Part shown: piece after piece, positions 41,756 through 50,616 of the stretch
How positions within the stretch are numbered: position 1 is the first letter of the stretch
How the letters are laid out: the number at the start of each line of letters is the position of its first letter
Origin: Acidobacteria bacterium RIFCSPLOWO2_02_FULL_65_29
GTDB lineage: Bacteria > Acidobacteriota > Vicinamibacteria > Vicinamibacterales > CAVVIG01
Assembly: GCA_001767435.1 (NCBI GenBank)
Contig: MEKT01000199.1
Span: 1-64,000, forward strand
Length of the DNA: 64,000 nt
Direction of reading: 5' to 3'
Position numbers and translations under genes: made by a program
The notes under the pieces: generated by a model
Seen by the model: only the letters and a program-made list of their open reading frames with translations
The model's database searches: none
Told to the model about the DNA's origin: nothing

Positions 41756-43684
41756 TCACTGACCGCCGGTGGCCACGGCTCCCGCCAAGCGCGGCGATTC
41801 CCGGTCCGGCGGCGGGTCGTCCCCTTCCACCGGCGGCGGCGGGCTCGTCGGCGCGGGCGGCGCCGGCAGCGGCCGTCCCTCGCGCTTGGCAAAAAACGTC
41901 TCGATCGCGTGCCTGGCGATGATCGCGGCGTTCGAGCCGTGCTCGGCGTGCTCCGCGAGAATGGCCCCGGCGATCTGCGGGTGATCGCGCGGCGCAAAGA
42001 ACACGAACCAGCCGTTGTCGCGCAGGTCCCGTGCCGTCTTGCCCTTCGCCATGCGCACGCCGTCGTTCGAGATCATCTGCGCCGTGCCGGTCTTCCCCGA
42101 TACGTCGAAGCCATCGAGGCGCGCGTTGCGGCCCGTGCCGCGGGCGCCGTTGACGACGAGAAACAGACCGTCCCGAATCGCCTGCACGGTCTCCGGTTTG
42201 AGCGTGACCCGCGATTGCGGTTCGGGCGCCGCCACCGCTTTCCAGCCGGTCCCATCGTCGACCGCCTTCAGCAGGTGCGGCGTCACGCGCGTGCCGCCGT
42301 TGGCAATCGTCGAGATGTAGACCGCCATCGACACCGGCGTGAGCGACACCGCGCCCTGGCCGATCGACACCGAGATCGTCTCGCCGGCGTACCATTTCTC
42401 GCCGTTCCTGGCTCTTTTCCACTCGGGCGACGGCACCAAGCCCTGCACTTCGCCCGGCAGGTCGATGCCGCTCTTCTCGCCGAGCCCGAGAGCGGTCGCC
42501 CATTTGTGGATCTTCTCGATCCCCGTCATGTTGCCAATCGTGTAGAAGTACACGTTGCACGACTGCGCGATGGCCTGGCGGAGATCGACCGTGCCGTGGC
42601 CGCCCGGCTTCCAACACTTGAACGGACGCCCGAAAAACGTCGCGTGGCCGGGGCAATAGACCTTGTAGTCCGGCGTGATCACGCCTTCCTCGAGCGCGGC
42701 CGTGGCGACGGCCATCTTGAAGGTCGAGCCGACCGAGTAGCGGCCCTGGATGGCCCGATCGTTCAGCGGCCGGAGGTCGTCGGTGTTGAGCGCCGTCCAG
42801 GTTGCGCGGTCGATGCCGGCCGCAAAGGTGTTCGGATCGTAGGACGGCACGCTCGTGAAGGCGAACACCTCGCCGTTTGCCGGATCGAGCAGCACCGCGG
42901 CCCCGTTGTACCCCAGCGCGCGGAAGCCGTCCTCGAGCGCCTTCTGCACGTGGTAGTCGGCGGTCAGCCGAAGGCGTTTGCCTTCGGTTGGCGGGTCTTC
43001 GGCGATCGTGCGAATCTCGCGGCCGACGCTGTTGACGACGACCCGCTTCGCGCCGTCTTCTCCCATCAGCAGGCCGTTGTAGACGGCCTCGATGCCCGCC
43101 TGGCCGACGATGTCGCCGCTCCGGAGCGAGCGGTCTTTCGAGACCTGCGTGTCGCTCACCTCGCCGACGTAGCCGAACAGATGCGCCGCCAGCGTCGATG
43201 GATACTGCCGCGTGGGCACCTGCTCCACCACGACGTCGGGCAGCTCGAAGTCGAGGCGCCTCGCGGTCACGGCCGCGACTTGCGCGAGCGTCGCGTCCTG
43301 AATGATCGTGATGGGCTGGTAGACCGGCTCGCTGCGATGCCGGTTCACGATCGCGCGCACGCCGGACTCGTCGAGGCCGAGCGTCGCGGTCAGCAGACCG
43401 ATGGTCCGGTCCAGATCCAAGGTGTGTTCCCGCACGATCGAGATGCTGTAGGAGCGGCGGCTCTGCACGAGCACTTCTCCGTCGCGGTCGAACACGATGC
43501 CGCGCGGCGCACGCAACGCGAGCGTCCGCTGGTGGTTGTTCTCCGCCAGCTCGTTGAACTTCGCGTGCTGCACGACCTGCAGCGCCCAGAAGCTCGTCGC
43601 GAGCACCGTGAACACGGCGGCGACCAGATACTGCAGGACCGCCATCCGGATGCCCGCGCGGCGCCGGTCTTCGTACTGTTCCAC
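41756..43684 (-). CDS. mrdA: Penicillin-binding protein 2
   Basis: 642 aa. An N-terminal membrane anchor (VAAVFTVLATSFWALQVV) is followed by a dimerisation domain and the transpeptidase domain with SXXK as STFK, SXN as SCN (QSCNVYFYTIG), and KTG in SGKTGTAQ. The Pro-rich C-terminal tail (APPAPTSPPPPVEGDDPPP) is low-complexity. It cross-links the glycan strands made by RodA. The 8-nt array separates it from mreD upstream. Confidence 0.96.
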   Translation of the reverse strand: MEQYEDRRRAGIRMAVLQYLVAAVFTVLATSFWALQVVQHAKFNELAENNHQRTLALRAPRGIVFDRDGEVLVQSRRSYSISIVREHTLDLDRTIGLLTATLGLDESGVRAIVNRHRSEPVYQPITIIQDATLAQVAAVTARRLDFELPDVVVEQVPTRQYPSTLAAHLFGYVGEVSDTQVSKDRSLRSGDIVGQAGIEAVYNGLLMGEDGAKRVVVNSVGREIRTIAEDPPTEGKRLRLTADYHVQKALEDGFRALGYNGAAVLLDPANGEVFAFTSVPSYDPNTFAAGIDRATWTALNTDDLRPLNDRAIQGRYSVGSTFKMAVATAALEEGVITPDYKVYCPGHATFFGRPFKCWKPGGHGTVDLRQAIAQSCNVYFYTIGNMTGIEKIHKWATALGLGEKSGIDLPGEVQGLVPSPEWKRARNGEKWYAGETISVSIGQGAVSLTPVSMAVYISTIANGGTRVTPHLLKAVDDGTGWKAVAAPEPQSRVTLKPETVQAIRDGLFLVVNGARGTGRNARLDGFDVSGKTGTAQMISNDGVRMAKGKTARDLRDNGWFVFFAPRDHPQIAGAILAEHAEHGSNAAIIARHAIETFFAKREGRPLPAPPAPTSPPPPVEGDDPPPDRESPRLAGAVATGGQ

Positions 43685-43706
43685 GTCGCTAGATCCTCGA
43701 TTCCTT

Positions 43707-43842
43707 CCTCAACTCCTCAACTCCTCAACTCCTCAACTCCTCAACTCCTCAACTCCTCAACTCCTCAACTCCTCAACTCCTCAATTCCTCAACTCCTCAA
43801 ATCCTCAACTCCTCAAATCCTCAAATCCTCAAATCCTCAAAT
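43707..43842 (-). repeat. 8-nt tandem array (CCTCAACT)n, 17 units
   Basis: Seventeen units in register, mostly CCTCAACT changing to CCTCAAAT at the right end, in the mreD-mrdA gap inside the shape operon. It is the longest array of this family in the window. Translation gives LLNSSTPQ-type artefact ORFs. Confidence 0.95.
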
Positions 43843-43862
43843 TCAAGGAGGATCCGCTCATC

Positions 43863-44357
43863 TTACCTGCGTAATCGGTGTTTTGCCGCTCGCCGCCGCT
43901 CGACCACGCCAGGCAGCAGTTCGACCACCTGGAACGTTACCACCCCTACCAGCGCGTTGCCCAAGGCCTGGCCGGCAATGGCGGCATAGGCCGAGCCGAA
44001 CTGGCGGAGGTTCAGCACGAGATACAGGCCATGGAACACCACCGCATGGAGCAGGGTCGCGGCGAAGAACACGACCAGGCGGGGCAACGGCTGCGCGACG
44101 ATGAACTGGGTGCCGATGATGCCCGCCAAAAACCCGACAATCGTCTTGGCCAGCCCTCCAATGCCAATCACGCCGCTCGCCAGCGCGTCCTGCACGAGCC
44201 CGGCCAGGGTGCCCGTGAGCAGGCCCGTGACCGGCCCAGACGTCAGCGCGACGTAGACGACGACGACGAGCACGAAATCCACGGCGCCGGTGCCGGTCAG
44301 CGTGGTTTGCAGCGCCAGGGCCAGCGCCGTGGCGAGCACCACCCCGGCCACTTTCAC
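43863..44357 (-). CDS. mreD: Rod-shape determining protein MreD
   Basis: 164 aa integral membrane protein with about five hydrophobic segments (VVLATALALALQTTLTG, FVLVVVVYVALTSGPVTG, LVVFFAATLLHAVVFHGLY). Called by context between mreC and mrdA and by size. The start overlaps the mreC stop by 4 nt. Confidence 0.9.
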   Translation of the reverse strand: MKVAGVVLATALALALQTTLTGTGAVDFVLVVVVYVALTSGPVTGLLTGTLAGLVQDALASGVIGIGGLAKTIVGFLAGIIGTQFIVAQPLPRLVVFFAATLLHAVVFHGLYLVLNLRQFGSAYAAIAGQALGNALVGVVTFQVVELLPGVVERRRAAKHRLRR

Positions 44358-45220
44358 GGCGTGGGCTCCCTGGCCGCCTCGCGCCCTTCGGGCGGCGTCA
44401 AGACGACGAGCACTTCCTCGAGGCTCGAAAAGTCGACCGCCGGCCTCACCAGAATCTGCTTGTACGCCGGGCCGATCTTCTCGACGACCTCGACGCGGCC
44501 GATCACGAATCCCTTGGGGTAGATCCCGTCGATGCCGGAGGTCACCACGACATCACCGACCACGATGTCGGCGATCTCCGACACATATTCCATCCGCAGA
44601 CGACCGTTGCCGGTGCCCACGACCACGCCTTGCGCGCGCGACTCGCGACGCTCGATGACGGCGCCGGCGGCGGCGTTGCGGTCGATGAGCAGCTGCACTT
44701 TCGCGGCGTTGCCGCTCGGCACGATCACCCGGCCGACGACTCCGGCTGGGGCCATCACCGCCATGTCGGTCATCAGGCCCTGGCGAGCGCCTTTGTCGAT
44801 CGTCACGGTGCGGAAGTCGGGCGTGGCGCCGGCGGCGATGATCTCCGCGCCGGTCGTGCGCAGGCTGGTCCGGTGGCGCAGCTCCAGCAGCCGCTCGAGG
44901 CCATGGCTCCGATCGGCGAGCGCGCGCTGCTCCTGCAATGCGAGTTGGGTCTCGGCCAGGCGCTGACGCAACCGCTCGTTGTCGGCGTGCACCTGACGCA
45001 GGCCCACGTAGCCGCTCCACGCGCGGCTGATACCCGACACGACCGCCGACGTGCCCCGCTGCACCTCGGCGAACACCCCGAAGACCGCGGCCTCGAGCAC
45101 CGGCACGCCGCTCTTCGAGTTGACCTGCGCGGAAATCAGGATGACGAGCCCGAGCAGGACCGCGAGGAAGAGGTAGCCGGCGCGCTGGCGAAGGTCGAGG
45201 ATGGCCATTCCCAATGCCAA
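44354..45220 (-). CDS. mreC: Rod-shape determining protein MreC
   Basis: 288 aa. One N-terminal membrane segment (LFLAVLLGLVILISAQVN), then a coiled coil (NERLRQRLAETQLALQEQRALADR), then the beta-barrel domains with VITIDKG-like and VVTSGIDGIYPKGFVIGRV stretches. It scaffolds the elongasome in the periplasm. Confidence 0.94.
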   Translation of the reverse strand: MALGMAILDLRQRAGYLFLAVLLGLVILISAQVNSKSGVPVLEAAVFGVFAEVQRGTSAVVSGISRAWSGYVGLRQVHADNERLRQRLAETQLALQEQRALADRSHGLERLLELRHRTSLRTTGAEIIAAGATPDFRTVTIDKGARQGLMTDMAVMAPAGVVGRVIVPSGNAAKVQLLIDRNAAAGAVIERRESRAQGVVVGTGNGRLRMEYVSEIADIVVGDVVVTSGIDGIYPKGFVIGRVEVVEKIGPAYKQILVRPAVDFSSLEEVLVVLTPPEGREAAREPTP

Positions 45221-45315
45221 CTCACCACGAAGGACACAAGGGACACAAAAGGAAAACCAGACTGGCTCCTGTGTGTCCCTGGTGTGCGTTGTGGCGGACG
45301 GACCTCGTGACCATG
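45221..45315. repeat. mreB-mreC gap with degenerate CACGAAGG/CACAAGG units
   Basis: CACCACGAAGGACACAAGGGACACAAAAGG on one side and TGTGTCCCTGGTGTGCG on the other are partly complementary. It is a weaker case of the inverted-arm pattern. Confidence 0.45.
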
Positions 45316-46341
45316 CTAGTCGATCGAAATCTTTCTGAGCAGATTGAAATCCGACAGCATCTTGCCCGCGCCGAGCACGACCGACGACAGCGGGTCTTCG
45401 GCCATGGCGATCGGCAGGCCGGTCTCCTCGCGCAGCCGCTTGTCGAGGTTCTTCAGGAGCGACCCGCCGCCGGTCAGGACGATGCCGCGGTCGACGATGT
45501 CGGCCGACAGCTCGGGCGGCGTGCGCTCGAGCGCCACGCGCACGGCGTCCACGATCACGTTCACGGTTTCGGCGAGCGCCTCGCGGATCTCCACGTCGCT
45601 GACCGTAATCGTCTTGGGCACGCCTTCGATCAGGTGCCGCCCCTTGATCTCCATCGTAATCCGCTCCTCGAGCGGGAACGCGGAGCCGATCTCCATCTTG
45701 ATCTGCTCGGACGTGCGTTCGCCGATGAGCAGGTTGTAGGTCTTCTTGATGTACTGAATGATGGCTTCATCCATCTCGTTGCCGGCGACGCGCACGGCCT
45801 TGCTGTACACGATGCCCGCGAGCGAGATGACGGCGATGTCGGTCGTGCCGCCGCCGATGTCCACGATCATGTTGCCCGACGGCTCGGTGATGGGCATGCC
45901 CGCGCCGATGGCCGCCGCCATCGCTTCCTCCACCAGGTGCACCTCGCTGGCTTTCGCGCGATACGCGCTGTCCTTCACCGCGCGCTTCTCGACCTGCGTG
46001 ATCTCGGAAGGCACGCCGATGACGATGCGCGGACGAACCCAGACGTTTCTGTTGTGCGCCTTCTTGATGAAGTACGTCAGCATCTTCTCGGTCACTTCGA
46101 AGTCGGCGATGACGCCGTCCTTCATCGGCTTGATGGCGACGATGTTGCCGGGGGTCCTGCCGAGCATGTCCTTGGCGTCCTTGCCCACCGCCTCGACGCG
46201 GCCGTTTACTTTGTTGATCGCGACAATGGACGGCTCGTTCACCACGATGCCCTTGCCCCGCGCGTAGACACACGTGTTGGCCGTGCCGAGATCGATGGCC
46301 AGATCACTCGAGAACAACGAGAGCATCGAACGAAGGTTCAA
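45316..46341 (-). CDS. mreB: Rod-shape determining protein MreB (actin-like)
   Basis: 341 aa actin-fold ATPase. [23 protein letters not shown] gives phosphate loop 1, [15 protein letters not shown] loop 2, and [18 protein letters not shown] the adenosine motif. It organises lateral wall synthesis on the inner face of the membrane. First gene of mreB-mreC-mreD-mrdA-rodA-rng. Confidence 0.97.
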   Translation of the reverse strand: MNLRSMLSLFSSDLAIDLGTANTCVYARGKGIVVNEPSIVAINKVNGRVEAVGKDAKDMLGRTPGNIVAIKPMKDGVIADFEVTEKMLTYFIKKAHNRNVWVRPRIVIGVPSEITQVEKRAVKDSAYRAKASEVHLVEEAMAAAIGAGMPITEPSGNMIVDIGGGTTDIAVISLAGIVYSKAVRVAGNEMDEAIIQYIKKTYNLLIGERTSEQIKMEIGSAFPLEERITMEIKGRHLIEGVPKTITVSDVEIREALAETVNVIVDAVRVALERTPPELSADIVDRGIVLTGGGSLLKNLDKRLREETGLPIAMAEDPLSSVVLGAGKMLSDFNLLRKISID

Positions 46342-46353
46342 TCGCGCACCTTT

Positions 46354-46514
46354 CTAGTCGATAGTCGATAGTCGCTAGTCGATAGTCGGCGGCCCGGACC
46401 ACCCCGGGCGACAAAGGCCCCTGGCGGGCTGTGCAGCAGCGGGCGATGATGTGCAGCCAGTGAAAACTGATGAGCGACCCTGACTAACGACTAATGACGA
46501 ACGACCAACGACTC
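46354..46514. repeat. Inverted TAGTCGA arrays upstream of mreB
   Basis: Left arm CTAGTCGATAGTCGATAGTCGCTAGTCGATAGTCG (46354-46388) and right arm TGACTAACGACTAATGACGAACGACCAACGACTCA (about 46481-46514) are complementary in type. The 90-bp centre has a GC-rich hairpin-like stretch (GGCGGCCCGGACCACCCCGGGCGAC). Confidence 0.75.
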
Positions 46515-47712
46515 ACGTATCGGCGGGAGCGCCAGCGGCCAGGATACCGTTCTTCCCTCGATCCTTCACCGCATACATGGCTGAATCGGCGGCGTGAACC
46601 AGCTCGTCGGCCGAGGCCGCGACGTCGGGCAGTGTGGCCACCCCGACCGACGCGGTGAGGTGGATGGACAAGCCCTCGCGGGACAGGAACTTGTGGGCCG
46701 CGATCCGCTCGAGAATGCGCTCGCCCACCGCGTAGGCGCCCTCGCCGCCCGTATCGGGCAGCACGAGCGCGAACTCGTCCCCGCCGAAGCGGGAGACCAC
46801 GTCGGTCTCACGGGCGCTGCCCCGGATGACGCCGGCCGCCTCGACGAGCGCCCGGCTCCCGCAGAGGTGTCCATGCGTGTCGTTGACCGACTTGAACCCA
46901 TCGAGATCGATGAACAACAGCGACAGCGGCCGGCCGCTGCGCGACGCCCGCTTGGTTTCCTTCCGAAGCACCAGATTCAAATACCGCGAGTTGTACAGCT
47001 GGGTCAGGTCGTCGGTCACCGACAACGCTTCAGTGCGTTTGAGCAGGAGCGCGTTGTCGAGCGCCGCCGCGGCCGGTTCGAGCAGCGCCCTCACGGCGCG
47101 GAGAATCGGGGGGGCGAGCCGCGGTTCTCTCGCCGACGGCAGCCGATCGAGGCCGATGAGTGCCCCGACGTGCCGCCCGCGGCAACTGAGTGGAAGCGCC
47201 AGCACGCTGACCGCCGATTGATCGGTGACGCGGCTGTCGCGCGCGAGGTCCGCCGTCGCGAACGCCTCGCCCCGCTCCATCACCCAGGCGGCGATGCCAG
47301 ACACCGCGGCGCCGTGTGCCGGCTCGAGCCCGCGGTCGGCCAGCACCGCCAGCTGGGCCGACTGATCGACCGACACCAGCGCCCAGCACGTCGCGGGGAT
47401 CCACGAGGCCGCACGATCGATGACGAGCTCGGCAATTTCTTCCGGTTCGAGCGTGGCGTTGACGGAGCGAACCATGTCGAGCAGGACGTCGCGCCGCTCC
47501 ACTCGGTTGCGGAGCGTGCGCTGAAACACGCGCAAGCGGGTGGCGAGGTCGAGTCCGGTCCCGGCCGACGACACGTCCGATCGGCGGCGCGGCTTGGCAA
47601 TGGTCTTCCCCGCCGCCAATGCGCTGGCGCGGACCGCCGCCACGCGGCCGCGGCCCGCGGGGCTCGACCGTCGGCGACCTGTGGACACACTAGCTCGACT
47701 GGCTGGAGGCAT
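46513..47712 (-). CDS. GAF-GGDEF diguanylate cyclase
   Basis: Start taken at ATG 47712 (MPPASRASVSTGRR) with GTG/ATG 47760 as the alternative. About 60 basic, low-complexity residues are followed by a GAF domain (about 85-240). The GGDEF domain then has LFIDLDGFKSVNDTHGH, the A-site FGGDEFALVLPD and, five residues ahead of it, an intact product-inhibition site RETD. It should make c-di-GMP under feedback control. It lies directly upstream of the shape operon on the same strand. Confidence 0.93.
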   Translation of the reverse strand: MPPASRASVSTGRRRSSPAGRGRVAAVRASALAAGKTIAKPRRRSDVSSAGTGLDLATRLRVFQRTLRNRVERRDVLLDMVRSVNATLEPEEIAELVIDRAASWIPATCWALVSVDQSAQLAVLADRGLEPAHGAAVSGIAAWVMERGEAFATADLARDSRVTDQSAVSVLALPLSCRGRHVGALIGLDRLPSAREPRLAPPILRAVRALLEPAAAALDNALLLKRTEALSVTDDLTQLYNSRYLNLVLRKETKRASRSGRPLSLLFIDLDGFKSVNDTHGHLCGSRALVEAAGVIRGSARETDVVSRFGGDEFALVLPDTGGEGAYAVGERILERIAAHKFLSREGLSIHLTASVGVATLPDVAASADELVHAADSAMYAVKDRGKNGILAAGAPADT

Positions 47713-47831
47713 TCGGTCGCCACGGTCCGGCGGGGGCCGGTCGTGATGCGAATATACCACACGGCAGCCGGTAACTGCTTGCCACGCCGCAAGTTCATGG
47801 CATACGATCAGGTTTTCTGGCGGCTATCGGC

Positions 47832-47903
47832 CAGTCGACAGTTGACAGTCAACAGTCGACAGTTGGGGTGACCTGTCAACTGTTAACTGTGAACTGTCGA
47901 CTC
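47832..47903. repeat. Long hairpin made of TTGACAG units, second copy
   Basis: CAGTCGACAGTTGACAGTCAACAGTCGACAGTT and CTGTCAACTGTTAACTGTGAACTGTCGACT with a 7-nt loop, in the divergent gap between the diguanylate cyclase and the foldase gene. Confidence 0.9.
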
Positions 47904-47925
47904 AGGGCTTCTTGAGGATATTGCA

Positions 47926-49845
47926 ATGACGATGCTCGACCGGATGCGGCGGCACAAAGGCTGGCTCAAATGGAGCCTGGGGCTCGTGTGCCTCGCATTC
48001 GTCATCTTCTACATCCCCGACTTCCTGCGCGACACGTCGGCCGACCTCGCCGCCACCGATACGGTGGCGGTCGTCGAGGGCCTCGAGATTCGGGGCGACG
48101 AGTTCCGGCGGTTGTATCAATCGCAGATCCAGGCTTACCAGTCGGCGTACGGCGGCAGCATGAACGAGCAGCTGCTCCGGCAGCTGGGGGTCGACCAGCA
48201 GATCCTGCAGCAGATGGTCGACGAACGCGCCGCGCTGGTCGAAGCCGAGCGCGTGAGCATCCGCGTGAGCGACGAAGAAGTTCGCGCGCGCATCATGGCG
48301 ATTCCGTCGTTCCAGGAAAACGGCGCGTTCATCGGCGAGCAGCGCTATCGCCAGCTGCTCGGCATGCAGAGCCCGCCGCTCGCGACGACTGATTTCGAGG
48401 AAAGCGTCCGCCGGTCGCTGGTCGTCGAGAAGCTCCGCGCATCGGTCACCGGATGGATGGACATTCCCGAGAAGGACGTCGAACAGGAATACCGGCGCCG
48501 CAACGACAAGGTGAAGCTGGCGCTCGTCACGTTCCCGACAGACAGCTTCAAGCCCGACGTGACGGCGACCGACGCCGAGCTCGCGAGCCACTTCGAGGCG
48601 AACAAAGAGACCTTTCGGATTCCGGAGAAGCGGAAGATCAAGTACCTCCTGGCCGATGTGGAGGGTCTGCGCGCGAAGGTCGTCGTCTCGCAGGCCGATC
48701 TCGAGCGCGCGTACAACGACAGCCTCTCGCAGTACCAAACGCCCGAGCAGATCCGCGCCAGCCACATCCTGCTCAAGACGGAGGGCAAGGACGACGCGGT
48801 CGTGAGGGCGCGCGCCGAGGAGTTGCTGAAGCAGGCCAGGGCGGGTGCGGACTTTGCGGAGCTGGCGAAGAAGAGCTCCGAAGACGAAGGCACGGCGCCG
48901 CAGGGCGGCGACCTGGATTTCTTCGGCCGCGGGCGCATGGTGCCCGAGTTCGACACGGCCGCGTTTGCGCTGCAGCCCGGCGCAATCAGCGAGCTCGTGA
49001 AAACGCAATACGGCTACCACATCATCAAGCTGGTCGACAAGAAAGAAGGCACGACCCGCGGCCTGAACGACGTGCGCCAGCAGCTCACCGATCAGATCGG
49101 TTTCGAGCGCGCGCAGACACAGGCCGCCGATCTCGCGCAGAGCCTGCAGGCGCAGATCACGAAGCCTGCCGACCTCGACACGGCGGCCGCCGCGCGCGGA
49201 CTGAAAGTCGAGGAGTCGGGATACTTCGCGCGCGGGGAGCCGATTCTCTCGCTCGGCGCCTCGCCCGAGGTCGCTGCCAGCGCGTTCGACGTCGCGCAGG
49301 GCGGCGTCGCCGGTCCGATTGCGACGAGCCGCGGGTTCGTGTTCCTGACCCTCGTCGACAGGAAGGATTCGTACGTGCCGGCGCTGGACGAGGCGAAGGA
49401 CCTGGTCCGCGAGGCCGTGGTCACCGAGAAGGCGCGCGATCTGGGGAAGAAGAAAGCGGCCGACGTCCTGGCCAAGGTGAAGAACGCGCCGGACTTCGAG
49501 AGGGCCGTCAAGGCCAGCGGCTTCACGCCGGAGACCACCGAGCCCATCACGCGCGACGCGCCGATTCCGGGACTCGGTCAGGCGCCGGAGGTAATCGAGG
49601 CCGCGTTCTCGCTCCCGCAGGGAGCAATCAGCGAGCCGATTACGACGACCACCGGTACGGCGCTCATCAAGGTCGTCGAAAAGCTGGAAGTGACGCCGAC
49701 CGAGATCGCCGCCAATAAGGATCGCTTTCGCGAGGAGCTGTTGAACGACAAGCGGAACCGCTTCTTCAGCGCGTTCATGGTGAAGGCGAAGCAGAAGATG
49801 AGGATCGACGTGAACCGGCAGGCGGTGCAGCGGCTCATCGGATAG
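47926..49845 (+). CDS. ppiD: PpiD/SurA-type peptidyl-prolyl isomerase, membrane-anchored
   Basis: 639 aa. One N-terminal membrane helix (WLKWSLGLVCLAFVIFYIP), then a SurA_N-like helical chaperone region (about 40-190). The parvulin domain spans about 285-380 (RASHILLKTEGKDD, ADFAELAKKSSED, GGDLDFFGRGRMVPEFD, YGYHIIKLVDKKEG). A second degenerate PPIase-like segment may lie at about 440-560. It assists folding of outer-membrane and periplasmic proteins. It has PpiD architecture. Confidence 0.92.
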   Translation: MTMLDRMRRHKGWLKWSLGLVCLAFVIFYIPDFLRDTSADLAATDTVAVVEGLEIRGDEFRRLYQSQIQAYQSAYGGSMNEQLLRQLGVDQQILQQMVDERAALVEAERVSIRVSDEEVRARIMAIPSFQENGAFIGEQRYRQLLGMQSPPLATTDFEESVRRSLVVEKLRASVTGWMDIPEKDVEQEYRRRNDKVKLALVTFPTDSFKPDVTATDAELASHFEANKETFRIPEKRKIKYLLADVEGLRAKVVVSQADLERAYNDSLSQYQTPEQIRASHILLKTEGKDDAVVRARAEELLKQARAGADFAELAKKSSEDEGTAPQGGDLDFFGRGRMVPEFDTAAFALQPGAISELVKTQYGYHIIKLVDKKEGTTRGLNDVRQQLTDQIGFERAQTQAADLAQSLQAQITKPADLDTAAAARGLKVEESGYFARGEPILSLGASPEVAASAFDVAQGGVAGPIATSRGFVFLTLVDRKDSYVPALDEAKDLVREAVVTEKARDLGKKKAADVLAKVKNAPDFERAVKASGFTPETTEPITRDAPIPGLGQAPEVIEAAFSLPQGAISEPITTTTGTALIKVVEKLEVTPTEIAANKDRFREELLNDKRNRFFSAFMVKAKQKMRIDVNRQAVQRLIG

Positions 49846-49850
49846 CGCTC

Positions 49851-49910
49851 GAGATTCGGGACTCGAGATTCGGGACTCGGGATTCGGGGGTCCGGACTTA
49901 GGGCTCGGGA
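49851..49910 (+). repeat. GAGATTCGGGACTC repeat
   Basis: GAGATTCGGGACTCGAGATTCGGGACTCGGGATTCGGGGGTCCGG, three to four units of 14 nt after the foldase stop. The rest up to 50067 shows nothing I can identify. Confidence 0.8.
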
Positions 49911-50067
49911 AGGCGCGTTCGGCCCGAGATCATTTCCGCAAACCCTCAGCTCGGAACGTGCTGCAGAATCTGCCACATCGGTGTCCTGCCTGATTCACGA
50001 TCGCGCGAATCACGCCTGTTTTCTTGACAGACGTCTTGGCATCTTCGTCGCATGGACCGACGATGCT

Positions 50068-50382
50068 ATGATGCGCACACCTCGCAAGCCGATGACTGTC
50101 AGCCAGCTCAATCGTTCGACGGACCGGCGCTTCGATCGGCTGGGCCGGGAGATGCGGCAACTCCGCCAGGAGATGCGGCAACTCCGCCAGGAGATGCGGC
50201 AGATGCGCCGGGAGATGTGCCAGGAGATGCGGCAACTCTCGGAAGACACGCGGCGCCACTTCGACGTCGTCGCCGAGAGTCTGCGGGACGATCTCCGGAT
50301 CTTCGCGGACGCGATCGGCCTTCACTCCCAACGTCTCGACGGCCACCAGATCCGGCTCTCGAAACTGGAACGCCGGTTTTAG
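50068..50382 (+). CDS. Small coiled-coil protein with MRQLRQE repeats
   Basis: 104 aa from ATG 50068 (MMRTPRKPMTVSQLNR). Tandem 21-nt units (GAGATGCGGCAACTCCGCCAG) encode about four heptads EMRQLRQ, which give a strongly charged helix. LSEDTRRHFDVVAESLRDDLRIFADAIG and HQIRLSKLERRF follow. This resembles the small DUF-type coiled proteins with HFDVVAE segments seen in many Gram-negative genomes. Function unknown. It ends 45 nt before tRNA-Leu. The opposite-strand ORF is a shadow. Confidence 0.65.
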   Translation: MMRTPRKPMTVSQLNRSTDRRFDRLGREMRQLRQEMRQLRQEMRQMRREMCQEMRQLSEDTRRHFDVVAESLRDDLRIFADAIGLHSQRLDGHQIRLSKLERRF

Positions 50383-50427
50383 CTGCGATATACTGACTGT
50401 TCCGGCCCGACGAAATCTCGACCACTC

Positions 50428-50513
50428 GCGGAAGTGGCGGAACGGCAGACGCGCTAGCCTCAGGAGCTAGTTGGAGCAATCCAGTCGGGGTTCAAATCCC
50501 CGCTTCCGCACCA
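50428..50513 (+). tRNA. tRNA-Leu (CAG)
   Basis: 86 nt class II tRNA. The acceptor GCGGAAG pairs with CTTCCGC. The anticodon arm is CTAGC-CTCAGGA-GCTAG, which gives anticodon CAG. A variable arm follows, then the T-arm GGGG-TTCAAAT-CCCC and encoded CCA at 50511-50513. Confidence 0.96.
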
Positions 50514-50616
50514 TTCGACTCGGCCTCGGCTCTCGCCGCGGCCTCGCTCATGGCAGGCCGAGTCACCACTTGGGCGCCAAGTCGAATCATGGCAATCGGC
50601 GTCACCTGACGACGAG

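Noticed and set aside
43707-43842. Possible CRISPR array in the repeat-rich gaps
   Set aside because: Units are 7-10 nt, directly adjacent, with no unique spacers and no cas genes.
43497-43874. ORF with LLNSSTPQ repeats
   Set aside because: Translation of the 8-nt array, not a protein.
40949-44104. 1051-aa plus-strand ORF opposite rodA, mrdA and mreD
   Set aside because: It is antisense to three well-identified genes, is Arg/His rich low-complexity, and runs through the CCTCAACT array. A GC-rich shadow.
49930-50346. 138-aa minus-strand ORF opposite the coiled-coil gene
   Set aside because: Low-complexity mirror of the plus-strand heptad repeats; the plus strand gives the sensible coil and C-terminal region.
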